Assembly: GCF_016743215.1 (NCBI RefSeq)
Contig: NZ_VRZC01000017.1
Coordinates: 1-38,298, forward strand
DNA: 38,298 bases
Direction: 5' to 3'
Source of the DNA: Geminocystis sp. GBBB08
GTDB lineage: Bacteria; Cyanobacteriota; Cyanobacteriia; Cyanobacteriales; Cyanobacteriaceae
Shown: positions 16,354-25,106 of the stretch, one piece after another
Layout: every line of letters begins with the position of its first letter
Numbering within the stretch: the first letter of the stretch is position 1
Program-made: the position numbers and the translations under genes
Notes under the pieces: model-generated
The model's input: the letters and a program-made list of their open reading frames with translations, nothing else
What the model was told of the DNA's origin: nothing
Database searches by the model: none

Positions 16354-18369
16354 CTAATCCACCGTTTCATAATCTCCCGTGATAGTCTCATCTTTATCAT
16401 AATCAAAATCAAAATCGTTAGGATCTTCCGAAATCTGACTTAAACCGCTTAAAATTTCATCTTCAATACTCTTAAATTCATCATCACCATCATTATCTAA
16501 AGACTCATAAGCCGTATTATTATTTTCTTCAAAACCAGCGAAAACAGTAGGATCTTGAGGAGTTTGATAAGCCTGTGCACCAATATTAACTACTAGATTA
16601 CGAAAATCACTCATTAAATTTTCTACTTGTTTAACCGGAATTAATGGCGAATCGATCGCCTCTTCAACTTTACGTTTACCGATTTCGATTTGATTTTTTA
16701 AATCTTTACTAACAAGATGAGGATTTTTGCTTAAAGTTAATTCATAACTGTACATCAGACTATCTAATTGTTTCTTGATTTCTACCAATTCTACTCGACG
16801 ACGATCTTCTGTTGCAAATTTTTCCGCTTGATGTTTCATGGTGTCAATTTCCGAAGAACTTAACGCTCCAGTATTGGTAATAAGAATACTTTGTTCTTGA
16901 CCTGTACCTTTATCCTTAGCCGATACTTTTAAGATACCATCCACATCGATGTCAAAAGATACCTCTATTTGTGGTACTCCCCTAGGAGCTGGAGGAATAC
17001 CTGTTAACAAAAATTTACCTAAACTCTTATTATCTTTCACCATCGATCGCTCACCCTGTAATACATGAACTTCTACAGAGCTTTGTCCATCAATAGCGGT
17101 AGAAAATATTGGAAAACTCTTGGTGGAATTTGTCTTTTTTCTAAAAATATTTCAGTAAACCATCACCATAATGCTCCTAAACTCAAAAAAAAAGGGGCCC
17201 ACCTCCAAAACAACAAATTTTCAGACTCCCCCCCCTAACACTCCACCTTGAACCGCCGCTCCTAAAGCCACAGCCTCATCAGGATTAATAGATCTATCGA
17301 TAGGGATATTTGCCCCAAAATACTTTTCAATTTGTTGAGAGATGACAGGAGTACGAGTAGAACCTCCAACCAAAACAATACGATTTATCTGATCACGACT
17401 TAAGCCCGAATCCTTTAAAGCTTGTTCCATCGGGTGGATAATATCCGCCACTAAATCCTGGATTAACTCCTCTAATTTAGGGCGAGATAATTCTAATTCT
17501 AAGTGTTTTGGTCCACTTTCATCGGCTGTAATAAAGGGTAAATTAATAGAAGTTTCTGCCATATTTGATAACTCTATTGTTGCCTTTTCAGCCGCCTCTC
17601 GCAGACGTTGCAAAGCCATTTTATCGGATCGCAAATCAATCCATTCTTGTTGTTTAAACTTGGCGAGTAACCAATCCACAATTACTGCATCAAAATCGTC
17701 TCCTCCGAGTTGATTATTCCCAGACGTAGAAACAACTTCAAAAACACCATTTCCTAATTGTAAGATCGAAACGTCAAAAGTTCCACCCCCTAAGTCAAAA
17801 ACTAAAACGTGTTGATCTTCATTTTGTTTATCTAAACCATAAGCTAAGGCGGCCGCCGTAGGTTCATTAATAATACGCATCACCTCTAAACCAGCGATCA
17901 CCCCTGCATCTTTGGTAGCCTGTCTTTGGGCGTCAGTAAAATAAGCAGGAACAGTAATTACCGCCTGAGTAACAGTTTCCCCTAAGAAAGTTTCCGCATC
18001 GGTTTTCAACTTTTGCAGAATCATGGATGAAATTTCTTGAGTAGTATAACTTTTACCCTGAATATCCACGCAAACAGTATGATCTTTTCCCATAACGCAG
18101 TTATAGGTAACTCTTTTGCGATCTTCTTCTGTTTCTTCCCATCGTTGCCCAATAAAACGCTTAATACTATAAACAGTATTTTCAGCATTTGTGACGGCTT
18201 GTCGTTTAGCAAGTTGACCAACTAATCGTTGATTTCCCTTCCCAAAACCGACAATACTAGGGGTTGTTCGTGAACCTTCTTGATTGGTAATGACAATGGG
18301 TTTGCCACCTTCTAAGACGGCAACACAACTATTGGTTGTTCCTAAATCTATTCCTATGACCTTTCCCAT
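16354..18369 (-). pseudogene. dnaK: Chaperone DnaK (DnaK1 type), interrupted
   Basis: Hsp70 chaperone gene in two pieces of the same reading frame. The ATPase part (18369 to 17224, 382 residues) has [25 protein letters not shown] and L-V-G-G-S-T-R-T-P. The later part (from about 17103) resumes with [22 protein letters not shown], then the substrate-binding domain and an acidic tail (ends 16354). Between them, about 130 bp reads as noise with in-frame TGA at 17221-17223 and 17152-17154. The spacing is exactly that of an intact gene (45 codons), so full read-through would give 671 residues. The grpE neighbour and the acidic tail suggest DnaK1. Cyanobacteria usually carry other dnaK genes, so loss could be tolerated. 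Local sequence error is at least as likely as real decay. Confidence 0.85.
17101..17229 (-). other. Degenerate tract within dnaK
   Basis: Expected DnaK sequence here runs from G-G-E-V-K-D-L-L-L-L-D-V-T-P through F-T-(K/E)-I-I-E-R-N-T-T-I-P to Q-V-F-S-T-A. The observed tract keeps patches of it (L-E-V-G-P in frame; F-T-E-I and I-P shifted by one base), with long homopolymers: eight C at 17228-17235, nine A at 17185-17193, and GGGGCCC beside the A run. Both flanks are fully conserved. Confidence 0.6.
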
Positions 18370-18452
18370 AGTTAGCAGTGATGGCGGTTTAATGTGTGAT
18401 TGAATTATTGTTACCTAATTATAGTCAGAACTAAAATTTAGAGCAAATTTTC

Positions 18453-19271
18453 TTAGTTATTTTCTGAACCTACATCGGTGGTTTCTGCTTCTGTAGATTC
18501 ATCTTCAGCAGGAGCGGCAGCTACTTTTACCATAGCATAACGTAAAACCTCATCATGGAGAAGATAGCCTCTAACTAGCTGTTCCATAATAATTCCTTCT
18601 TCATATTCTTTTGTCGGTTCTCTTAACATAGCTTCATGGTAATTAGGATCAAAAGGTTCACCTTCGGGGCGCATGGCAGATACACCAATTTTTTTCAAGC
18701 TATCCACAAAAGTTTTATAAACACCTTGATAACTCTTATGAATCGTCATTTCACCATCATTAGAGGGTTTTAGTTGAGTTCTAGCACGTTCAAAATTATC
18801 GACAACAGGTAATAGTTCAAGAATAGTTTTTTTCTTAACAATATGCTCTAATTCTTCTTTTTCTTTACTGGTGCGACGACGAAAATTATCAAAATCTGCT
18901 GTCAAGCGCATATATTGACCTTGAACACTTTTGAATTGTTCATTTTGGACTTCTAGTTCTGCTTTTAAGGATGCAATTTCGGCTTCTAAAGAACTAATTT
19001 GGGCTTGGGTAGCTTCATCGATGAGGGATTCTTCCACCACAGATTCTTCTGCATTTGTCTCCAATTCAAGATCTTTTTCCTCCGAAGAGTTTGCTTGTGG
19101 AGGGGAACTTTTTTCTGCCTCCTCATTGATTGACTCATTATCGGTTTGATCTGATTTAAACTCAGTTTCGGATATGCTTGAAGTGTTCCCTGTTTCTGGT
19201 GAATTTTCTAGGTTATCCGCAATATCCATCTTTTTTTCTAAATCAGCGTAGTTGTCCGTTTCACTCATCAT
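18453..19271 (-). CDS. grpE: Nucleotide exchange factor GrpE
   Basis: The 272-residue product is GrpE, which releases ADP from DnaK in the Hsp70 cycle. The first ~85 residues are acidic and low in complexity. A long coiled coil follows (about 88-150, [16 protein letters not shown]), with the family motif [15 protein letters not shown]. The beta-domain has [12 protein letters not shown] and [21 protein letters not shown]. The acidic N-terminal extension is usual in cyanobacteria. It is upstream of dnaK on the same strand (83 bp gap), so the two probably form an operon. A plausible promoter lies at 19337-19366. The start M-M-S-E at 19271 has a second ATG directly after it (19268). Confidence 0.95.
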   Translation of the reverse strand: MMSETDNYADLEKKMDIADNLENSPETGNTSSISETEFKSDQTDNESINEEAEKSSPPQANSSEEKDLELETNAEESVVEESLIDEATQAQISSLEAEIASLKAELEVQNEQFKSVQGQYMRLTADFDNFRRRTSKEKEELEHIVKKKTILELLPVVDNFERARTQLKPSNDGEMTIHKSYQGVYKTFVDSLKKIGVSAMRPEGEPFDPNYHEAMLREPTKEYEEGIIMEQLVRGYLLHDEVLRYAMVKVAAAPAEDESTEAETTDVGSENN

Positions 19272-19336
19272 AACTGCAATGTTTTCTACTTACTTATAGA
19301 TTAGATAGTAAACTATTTTTTGGATCTCCATTTTAC

Positions 19337-19366
19337 ATTGTACTAGAAGGGGTAAATATTTGTACA
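19337..19366 (-). promoter_or_regulatory. Probable grpE-dnaK promoter
   Basis: On the minus strand TGTACA (-35-like, 19361-19366) and TACAAT (-10-like, 19337-19342) are 18 bases apart, about 65 bases before the grpE ATG. The boxes match a principal-sigma promoter at 4/6 and 5/6 positions. No CIRCE inverted repeat is visible. Confidence 0.5.
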
Positions 19367-19670
19367 TTAGTTTTCTTTCTCAGTAAAATATAATAAAGAT
19401 TAAGATCAAATTTTTAAAACTGATTATCTAATTAAGTTTCTTTGGGAGAGTTTTGCCAAATATTCAAGCTATAATTTCTATAGTTTTATCATTAAACTTC
19501 TTGATCTAAATAATAACAATCTGTAATTATTGATGATCTATTACTGATTAAGCATCTGTATAAAATAAATTGTCTGAATATATGCAACTAATTTGGATAT
19601 TTGGTTATTTTAAGATTTTTGATTAGCTTAATATAATGATTTTACCAATAGTGAGAGAAGTTCATCTAAG

Positions 19671-19690
19671 CAAGGGGTTTAAACCCGTTG
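19671..19690. repeat. Dispersed palindrome, one mismatch
   Basis: CAAGGGGTTTAAACCCGTTG differs at one base from the palindrome at 3185-3204. It stands just left of the element at 19707-19857. Confidence 0.75.
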
Positions 19691-19698
19691 TTCTGCTA

Positions 19699-19865
19699 AG
19701 TATGACTGAGATCTTGCATCTCTATCATCAATTCTCGATGAGGATAGGGAAAAGGGAAGAGAGAAGAGAGAAAAGTAATCAGAATTGATTTTAAAACTCC
19801 TAAAATTGATTTTTCCCGTTTTGTCTCATTGGTATTATTGCACTGGTGCAAGATCTGAGTATGAC
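19699..19865. mobile_element. MITE with 8-bp target duplication
   Basis: A perfect direct repeat AGTATGAC flanks the segment (19699-19706 and 19858-19865). Just inside are inverted ends containing AGATCTTGCA (19709-19718) and TGCAAGATCT (19847-19856). The inner element is about 151 bp with no ORF. An 8-bp duplication around short inverted ends is the classic trace of transposition; the parent insertion sequence is not in the window. It lies in the 668 bp spacer between grpE and pilB, 75 bp before the pilB start. Confidence 0.65.
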
Positions 19866-19939
19866 CAAAAATAAAATTCTGTATTAATTTTGCTTACTTA
19901 CTTTTCATTATCGTCAATTTTTTATTGTAATTAAACACT

Positions 19940-21994
19940 ATGACTAAAACTCCTATTTCTTCGGCAGGGGAAAAACAAGAAAAGCTCAAAACTGCTCTTG
20001 TTAGTCCTGATTATTTTAATCCTTTTGGGAATAAATTAATTCAATCAGGTTATATTGATAAAGATCAATTAAAAAAGGCACTAGTAGAAGTAAGAAAAAG
20101 CAAAAAACCTCTAGTGAGAGTTCTAGAACAAATGACTCAGAGGGCATTATCTCCTGAGTTAGTGCGTCAATATAAACAACATCATCTTTTTGAGTTAAAA
20201 ATTCTTTATGGAGTTGATTGTGTTGATCCTGAATCTGATGAAATTGCTTCGGGGCAGATGACAGATTTATTTGACTCGGTAATTGGGATACAAATATGCC
20301 GTCGTCATAAACTTCTCCCTTTACAGCGTCTGGAAGGAGAACCGCCATTATTAGTTATTGCCATGGTGAATCCTGATGATTTACAGGCTTTAGACGACAT
20401 GAAAAAATTGTTACGAGCAAAAGGCTTGGGAATACAAAGGATTGTAATCACAGAAGAAGATTACGATAAATTACTAGAAAAATATTTTAAAGAAGAAAAA
20501 GAACGTAAAGAATTACAATCGGCTCAAGAACAGAAGAAAGAGTTAGAAAGGTTAGGAGATGTCAGTGATATTGTTGAAGATTTAGGAGATCATAACCTAG
20601 AAGATGCTCAAGAAGATGATGGAGGAGATTTAGCTTCTACTAATGAGGCAAACCAAGCACCGGTAATTAAATTAGTTAATACAATTTTAATTAAATCTAT
20701 ACAAGAAGGAGCTTCGGATATTCATGTTGAACCTCAAGAAGAAAATTTTCGAGTCCGTTTGCGTAAAGATGGAGTATTACGTCAATATTTTACCCTTCCA
20801 AAACATATTAATAAAGCGGTAACAGCTCGTTTTAAAATCATGGCTGAATTAGATATTGCCGAACGTCGTCTTCCTCAAGATGGTAAAATTCGGAGGATTT
20901 TTCAGGGAAGAACGGTGGATTTTCGGGTAAATACTCTTCCTAGTCGTTACGGCGAAAAAATTTGTTTACGGATTCTTGACAATTCAGCTACTCAATTAGG
21001 TTTAGACTTCCTTATCAGTGATGAAGAAACTTTGAATAAGGTGAGAGATATTGCTAGTCGTCCTTTTGGACTAATTTTAGTGACAGGCCCTACTGGTTCT
21101 GGTAAATCCACCAGTTTATATTCGGTGTTAGCGGAAAGAAATGATCCGGGGGTTAATATTAGTACAGCAGAAGATCCCATCGAATATGCTCTTCCAGGTA
21201 TTACTCAATTACAAGTAATTCGGGAAAAAGGGATGAATTTTGCGTCTATTTTACGAGCATTTATGCGTCAAGATCCTGATATTATTCTTGTGGGAGAAAC
21301 CAGAGACGCTGAAACCGCAAAAACGGCTATTGAAGCGGCTTTAACCGGTCACTTAGTATTAACGACTTTACATACTAATGATGCGGCAGGGGCGATCGCC
21401 CGTTTAGATGAAATGGGGGTTGAACCTTTTATGATTTCTGGGGCATTATTAGGGGTATTAGCTCAACGTTTAATGCGTCGGGTGTGTAGTGAATGTAAAG
21501 AAGCCTATAATCCTACCAGAGAAGAATTAGCCCGTTATGGATTATCAGCATCTAACGAAGAATCCGTGACTTTTTATCGTGCGAAAACTTTGCAAGGAGA
21601 GGGTTTGCAAACGGCAACAGCTAACGGGACAGTTTGCCTGAAATGTGGCGGTAGTGGTTATAAAGGACGTGTTGGGGTTTATGAATTTATGGTTATGAGT
21701 GAAAGAATCGAAAAACTGATCAATAAAGGGGCAACTACGGACATGATTAAAGAAGCAGCCGTAGAGGAGGGTATGACTACCATTTTAGCTTATAGCCTTA
21801 ATCTGGTACGTCAAGGGCATACCACTTTAGAAGAAGTAGAACGGGTTACATTTACTGATTCTGGTTTGGAATCGGAGTTAAAAGCTAAACGAAAAACATC
21901 TTTAGTTTGTAGCACTTGCGATGCTGAGTTAGAACAACAATGGTTAGATTGCCCTTATTGTATGACTCCTCGTTTTGGTGAACACAAATCATAA
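19940..21994 (+). CDS. pilB: Type IV pilus assembly ATPase PilB (GspE family)
   Basis: The 684-residue product is the hexameric cytoplasmic ATPase that drives pilin polymerisation at the inner membrane. An MshEN/GspE N-terminal domain covers about 30-190. A charged coiled segment (190-235) follows, then the secretion ATPase core with Walker A G-P-T-G-S-G-K-S-T (about 383-391), Asp box and Walker B with D-I-I-L-V-G-E-T-R-D (about 449), and the His box T-L-H-T-N-D-A. A zinc-binding C-S-E-C...C-L-K-C set is near 516-570. A second C-terminal zinc ribbon, C-S-T-C...C-P-Y-C (about 655-674), is an extension seen in cyanobacterial PilB. In cyanobacteria PilB supports twitching motility and natural competence. 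pilT and pilC, often found right after pilB, are absent here; uvrC follows after 77 bp. Confidence 0.95.
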   Translation: MTKTPISSAGEKQEKLKTALVSPDYFNPFGNKLIQSGYIDKDQLKKALVEVRKSKKPLVRVLEQMTQRALSPELVRQYKQHHLFELKILYGVDCVDPESDEIASGQMTDLFDSVIGIQICRRHKLLPLQRLEGEPPLLVIAMVNPDDLQALDDMKKLLRAKGLGIQRIVITEEDYDKLLEKYFKEEKERKELQSAQEQKKELERLGDVSDIVEDLGDHNLEDAQEDDGGDLASTNEANQAPVIKLVNTILIKSIQEGASDIHVEPQEENFRVRLRKDGVLRQYFTLPKHINKAVTARFKIMAELDIAERRLPQDGKIRRIFQGRTVDFRVNTLPSRYGEKICLRILDNSATQLGLDFLISDEETLNKVRDIASRPFGLILVTGPTGSGKSTSLYSVLAERNDPGVNISTAEDPIEYALPGITQLQVIREKGMNFASILRAFMRQDPDIILVGETRDAETAKTAIEAALTGHLVLTTLHTNDAAGAIARLDEMGVEPFMISGALLGVLAQRLMRRVCSECKEAYNPTREELARYGLSASNEESVTFYRAKTLQGEGLQTATANGTVCLKCGGSGYKGRVGVYEFMVMSERIEKLINKGATTDMIKEAAVEEGMTTILAYSLNLVRQGHTTLEEVERVTFTDSGLESELKAKRKTSLVCSTCDAELEQQWLDCPYCMTPRFGEHKS

Positions 21995-22071
21995 TCTTGT
22001 TTAAGGTAATAAGTAATAGATAATTTTGTCCAATAAAAGTTATTAGTAAAACCAGAAAATTTGTCATTATT

Positions 22072-23751
22072 ATGATCGATAATTTAGAAAATTTATTACA
22101 CAATTTACCTTCAGATTATGGGGTTTATTTTATGAAAGATAAAGAGGGTAATATTATTTATATTGGTAAAGCTAAAAACTTAAAAAAAAGAGTAAAATCT
22201 TACTTTCAATCTTCCCAAAAACAGACAAATCGTATTACCTTAATGGTATCACAAATTCAAGATATTGAGTTTATTGTTACGGATACCGAAGCCGAAGCAT
22301 TAGCCTTAGAAGCAAATTTAATTAAGCAACATCAACCTCATTTTAATGTTTTACTAAAAGATGATAAAAAGTATCCTTATATTTGTATTACTTGGTCTGA
22401 AAAATATCCTCGTATTTTTATTACTAGAAAAAGGCGATTAAATAGTAAATTAGATCGTTATTATGGTCCTTATGTGGATAGTAGAAAATTAAGAGAAACT
22501 CTTGATATTATTAAACGTACTTTTCCCCTCAGACAGCGCTCGAAACCTTTATATAAAGATCGTCCTTGTTTGAATTATGATATGAAAAAATGCCCGGGTA
22601 TTTGTCAAAATTTAATTACACCTGAAAACTATCGAGAAATTATCAATAAAATTGCTTTAATTTTTCAAGGAAGAACGGATGAATTAATCAATCAATTAAG
22701 GCAACAGATGGAAATAAATGCCCAAAATTTAGACTTTGAAAAAGCAGCTAAATATCGAGATCAAATTATTAGTTTACAACAATTATTTTCCAGTCAAAAA
22801 GTAGCATTACCCGATGATACCATCTCTCGTGATGCCATTGCTCTAGCTCAAGATGATAGTCATAGTTGTATTCAATTATTTCAGATTAGAGCAGGACATT
22901 TAATCGGTAGATTAGGATTTTTTACCGATAATAATAATAATGACGAAAAAGGGGAGATTTTACAACGAGTTTTAGAAGAACATTATTATAATATTGATTC
23001 CTTTGAAATTCCTTCAGAAATTTTAGTTCAATATCCGTTAGCAGAAGAAGAAATGTTGACTAATTGGTTAAGAGAAAAAAAAGGGAAAAAAGTAAATATT
23101 ATCACCCCTCAAAGGCAACAAAAAGCAGAGTTAATTTCTATGGTGGAAAGAAATGCTCAAATTGAATTAGAAAGAAGTCAAAAATTCAGTCAAACTAACT
23201 TAAAAGCTATGGAAGATTTAGCAAATATTTTAGATTTACCTATTTTACCTAGAAGAATAGAAGGCTATGATATTTCTCATATACAAGGCTCAAATGCAGT
23301 AGCTTCAAGGGTTGTTTTTATTGATGGTTTACCCGCTAAACAATATTATCGTCATTATAAGATCCAAAATCCAGCCATACAAATAGGACATTCTGATGAT
23401 TTTGCCTCTCTTCAAGAAGTAATTAAAAGACGATTTTTGAAAGAGGAAGAATCACCAGATTTAATCATGATAGACGGTGGTAAAGGACAACTTTCTTCTG
23501 TATGTAAAATATTAGAAGAAATGAATTTATTATCGAAAATAAATGTCATCAGTTTAGCTAAAAAAAGGGAAGAAATTTTTTTGCCTAATCAATCGCAACC
23601 ATTATCGACTAATTCTGAACAAATAGGAGTACAATTATTAAGAAGATTAAGAGATGAAGCGCATCGTTTTGCCATTACTTTTCATCGACAACAAAGATTA
23701 AAAGCTAGTCGGAGATCAATTTTAGATGATATTAATGGATTAGGATTTTAG
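22072..23751 (+). CDS. uvrC: Excinuclease ABC subunit UvrC, truncated by an in-frame TAG
   Basis: UvrC makes both incisions in nucleotide excision repair together with UvrB. The 559-residue ORF has the GIY-YIG nuclease domain (about 12-92; V-Y-F-M-K-D...[13 protein letters not shown]), a cysteine cluster ([13 protein letters not shown]), the UVR motif (about 205-235) and the RNase H-like endonuclease domain ([33 protein letters not shown]). It stops at TAG (23749-23751) directly after the first helix-hairpin-helix glycines (I-N-G-L-G-F). The same frame then continues for 43 codons with the rest of the HhH domain. A single A-to-T change in an AAG or AAA codon would explain it. The intact protein would be 603 residues, normal for the family. 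Confidence 0.93.
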   Translation: MIDNLENLLHNLPSDYGVYFMKDKEGNIIYIGKAKNLKKRVKSYFQSSQKQTNRITLMVSQIQDIEFIVTDTEAEALALEANLIKQHQPHFNVLLKDDKKYPYICITWSEKYPRIFITRKRRLNSKLDRYYGPYVDSRKLRETLDIIKRTFPLRQRSKPLYKDRPCLNYDMKKCPGICQNLITPENYREIINKIALIFQGRTDELINQLRQQMEINAQNLDFEKAAKYRDQIISLQQLFSSQKVALPDDTISRDAIALAQDDSHSCIQLFQIRAGHLIGRLGFFTDNNNNDEKGEILQRVLEEHYYNIDSFEIPSEILVQYPLAEEEMLTNWLREKKGKKVNIITPQRQQKAELISMVERNAQIELERSQKFSQTNLKAMEDLANILDLPILPRRIEGYDISHIQGSNAVASRVVFIDGLPAKQYYRHYKIQNPAIQIGHSDDFASLQEVIKRRFLKEEESPDLIMIDGGKGQLSSVCKILEEMNLLSKINVISLAKKREEIFLPNQSQPLSTNSEQIGVQLLRRLRDEAHRFAITFHRQQRLKASRRSILDDINGLGF

Positions 23752-23883
23752 CGTCAAAAGTTATTATTAGCTCATTTTAATTCTATTGACTATATCAGAG
23801 AAGCAACAATTAAACAACTGCAAGAAGTATCAGGCATTGGGGAAAATTTAGCCCAAACTATCTATAATTATTTTCACCCATAA
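23752..23883 (+). pseudogene. uvrC: Detached C-terminal HhH tail of UvrC
   Basis: In frame with uvrC and directly after its TAG, 43 codons read [20 protein letters not shown] and on through [16 protein letters not shown] to TAA at 23881-23883. This is the second half of the UvrC tandem helix-hairpin-helix, which helps DNA binding and 5' incision in E. coli. No start codon or ribosome binding site precedes it. The sequence is undecayed, so the stop is recent, suppressed or an error. Confidence 0.88.
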
Positions 23884-24026
23884 ACTGTAGAAAATGAACA
23901 GTTTTAGCAATGAGTTTAACCCTTTGTTTACTTAAAGAATAGGTAAGTATTATAAAATTACATACTCTGATTCTAACAATGGGCTTAAGCCCCTTAGTAA
24001 ACTATTAAAACTATTGCCCAAAGAAT

Positions 24027-24040
24027 TTAGAATTTAGAAT
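24027..24040. repeat. Heptamer tandem repeat (TTAGAAT)2
   Basis: Two perfect copies of TTAGAAT after a partial one (GAAT, 24023-24026). It is the same heptamer as at 868-888 and, inverted, 10199-10226. A hairpin TGAGCA-TCGT-TGCTCA follows at 24049-24064, downstream of the coiled-coil gene read on the minus strand. Confidence 0.7.
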
Positions 24041-24116
24041 CAGGAAATTGAGCATCGTTGCTCATTCCTTTCCCACCTTTTGAGGAAGGATAAAGGGAGG
24101 TATCCCTAGTTAGTTG

Positions 24117-24416
24117 TTATTCTTTGTCTTGAGAGAATTTAGAAACTGCATCCTCAAAAGCGATACTTAAATCATGCCAAGCGTTTTGAAAACCGGTAGT
24201 TAAACTTTCCCAAGCATCATCACCAGAAGATTTTAATTCTACTAATTTAGCTTCTAAGTTGGTTTTTTTTGTCTTTAAAGCCTCGATTTTTTCATTTAAT
24301 TCAGCTTTAGCATCTTCTCCTTTTTCATCGATTTTAGCTTTTAAATTGTCTAATTTTGCACCCCATTCTTGAAGTTTAGCTTCCATTTCACCTTGATAGG
24401 CTTCTTTATTAGTCAT
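24117..24416 (-). CDS. Small coiled-coil protein of unknown function
   Basis: The 99-residue protein is highly charged, with Lys, Glu, Ala and Leu in heptads from about residue 5 to 65 (for example A-K-L-Q-E-W-G-A-K-L-D-N-L-K-A-K-I), so most of it should be one long coiled coil. The last third (D-D-A-W-E-S-L-T-T-G-F-Q-N-A-W-H-D-L) is amphipathic helix with regularly spaced aromatics. There is no signal peptide or membrane segment. It resembles short coiled-coil proteins of unknown role found in many cyanobacteria and proteobacteria, sometimes annotated as apolipoprotein-like. It lies downstream of ylqD on the same strand, but an inverted repeat and 150 bp separate them, so it probably has its own promoter. 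Confidence 0.8.
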   Translation of the reverse strand: MTNKEAYQGEMEAKLQEWGAKLDNLKAKIDEKGEDAKAELNEKIEALKTKKTNLEAKLVELKSSGDDAWESLTTGFQNAWHDLSIAFEDAVSKFSQDKE

Positions 24417-24504
24417 GATTTTTAATGCTACTAAGTAATCAAGAATATAATAACATAAAAAAATAGAAGTAAGTATCTTTAGGCAATTGCTAAGAAAATT
24501 TTAT

Positions 24505-24535
24505 AGGGGTTAATGGCCTTAACCCTTATTTTTTC
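24505..24535. terminator. Inverted repeat between ylqD and the coiled-coil gene
   Basis: GGGTTAA-TGGCC-TTAACCC forms a seven-pair stem (24507-24525). On the plus strand it is followed by TTATTTTTT, but no gene ends nearby on that strand. On the minus strand it lies 36 bases after the ylqD stop and is followed by a weaker T-containing run. It probably ends the ylqD transcript. Confidence 0.45.
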
Positions 24536-24570
24536 AGATTTTAATTATTATTTGTTAATTAATTATTCTT

Positions 24571-24999
24571 TTAAATTTTTCCTCTTATTTCTTCAATAAT
24601 ACCGTCTCTAAGGATAATTTCAATATTCAGTTTTTCTACTAAATTATCTCCTTCTTGAACATCAAAAAAACTTTCCATTTGTGCTTGAAACACTTCTTGT
24701 CCTAATTCTAATAGTTGAACTTGTTGCATTTGTTGTAAAAATTGATTTTTTTGTTGCAACATTTCCCCTTTTTTTTGGTTAACTTGTCCTTGGATATTTT
24801 CTATTTGTTGAGGTGCTTGTAAACTACCTTGTTTTCTAATTTCAGCGATGGCACTTTGACCTTGTTGATCTAATTGTATCATTTGTTGATCAATCTGACT
24901 AATTTGAGCTTGTAACTGTTTTTGAGCTTCTTCTTGCCATTCTGGAGTAACAATTACTTTTACATTTACTGGACGTTTTAAGATTAATTTCGATGTCAT
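24571..24999 (-). CDS. YlqD-family protein
   Basis: The 142-residue product matches the YlqD family (Bacillus YlqD and cyanobacterial relatives), whose function is unknown. It opens with I-L-K-R-P-V-N-V-K-V-I-V-T-P-E-W (a beta strand pair), then has a long Gln-rich coiled coil (about 22-100) with Q-I-S-Q-I-D-Q-Q-M-I-Q-L and N-Q-K-K-G-E-M-L-Q-Q-K-N-Q-F. It ends in a small beta domain (V-Q-E-G-D-N-L-V-E-K-L-N-I-E-I-I-L-R-D-G-I-I-E-E-I). There is no signal peptide. It is between the acyl-ACP synthetase gene and the coiled-coil gene on the same strand. Gln-rich codons (CAA) give the spurious T-rich look of the plus strand here. Confidence 0.82.
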   Translation of the reverse strand: MTSKLILKRPVNVKVIVTPEWQEEAQKQLQAQISQIDQQMIQLDQQGQSAIAEIRKQGSLQAPQQIENIQGQVNQKKGEMLQQKNQFLQQMQQVQLLELGQEVFQAQMESFFDVQEGDNLVEKLNIEIILRDGIIEEIRGKI

Positions 25000-25106
25000 G
25001 ATGGTTAAATTTTCTCCATTTTTAAAGTTGATTATTGATGGTTAATTATTAATTCTTATTATTAATTCCTAACAAGAGGTTTACACTCCTTGCTAATTCT
25101 TAATTA

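Noticed and set aside
17041-17043. Independent start of a separate DnaK C-terminal protein
   Set aside because: The ATG is an internal methionine of the S-M-V-K-D-N motif in DnaK, and matching DnaK sequence continues upstream of it in the same frame.
19272-19400. CIRCE heat-shock operator before grpE
   Set aside because: No TTAGCACTC-N9-GAGTGCTAA or near match is present.
20016-20348. 110-residue ORF opposite the pilB 5' part
   Set aside because: It lies wholly inside pilB, whose frame is conserved throughout; the antisense product shows no recognisable features.
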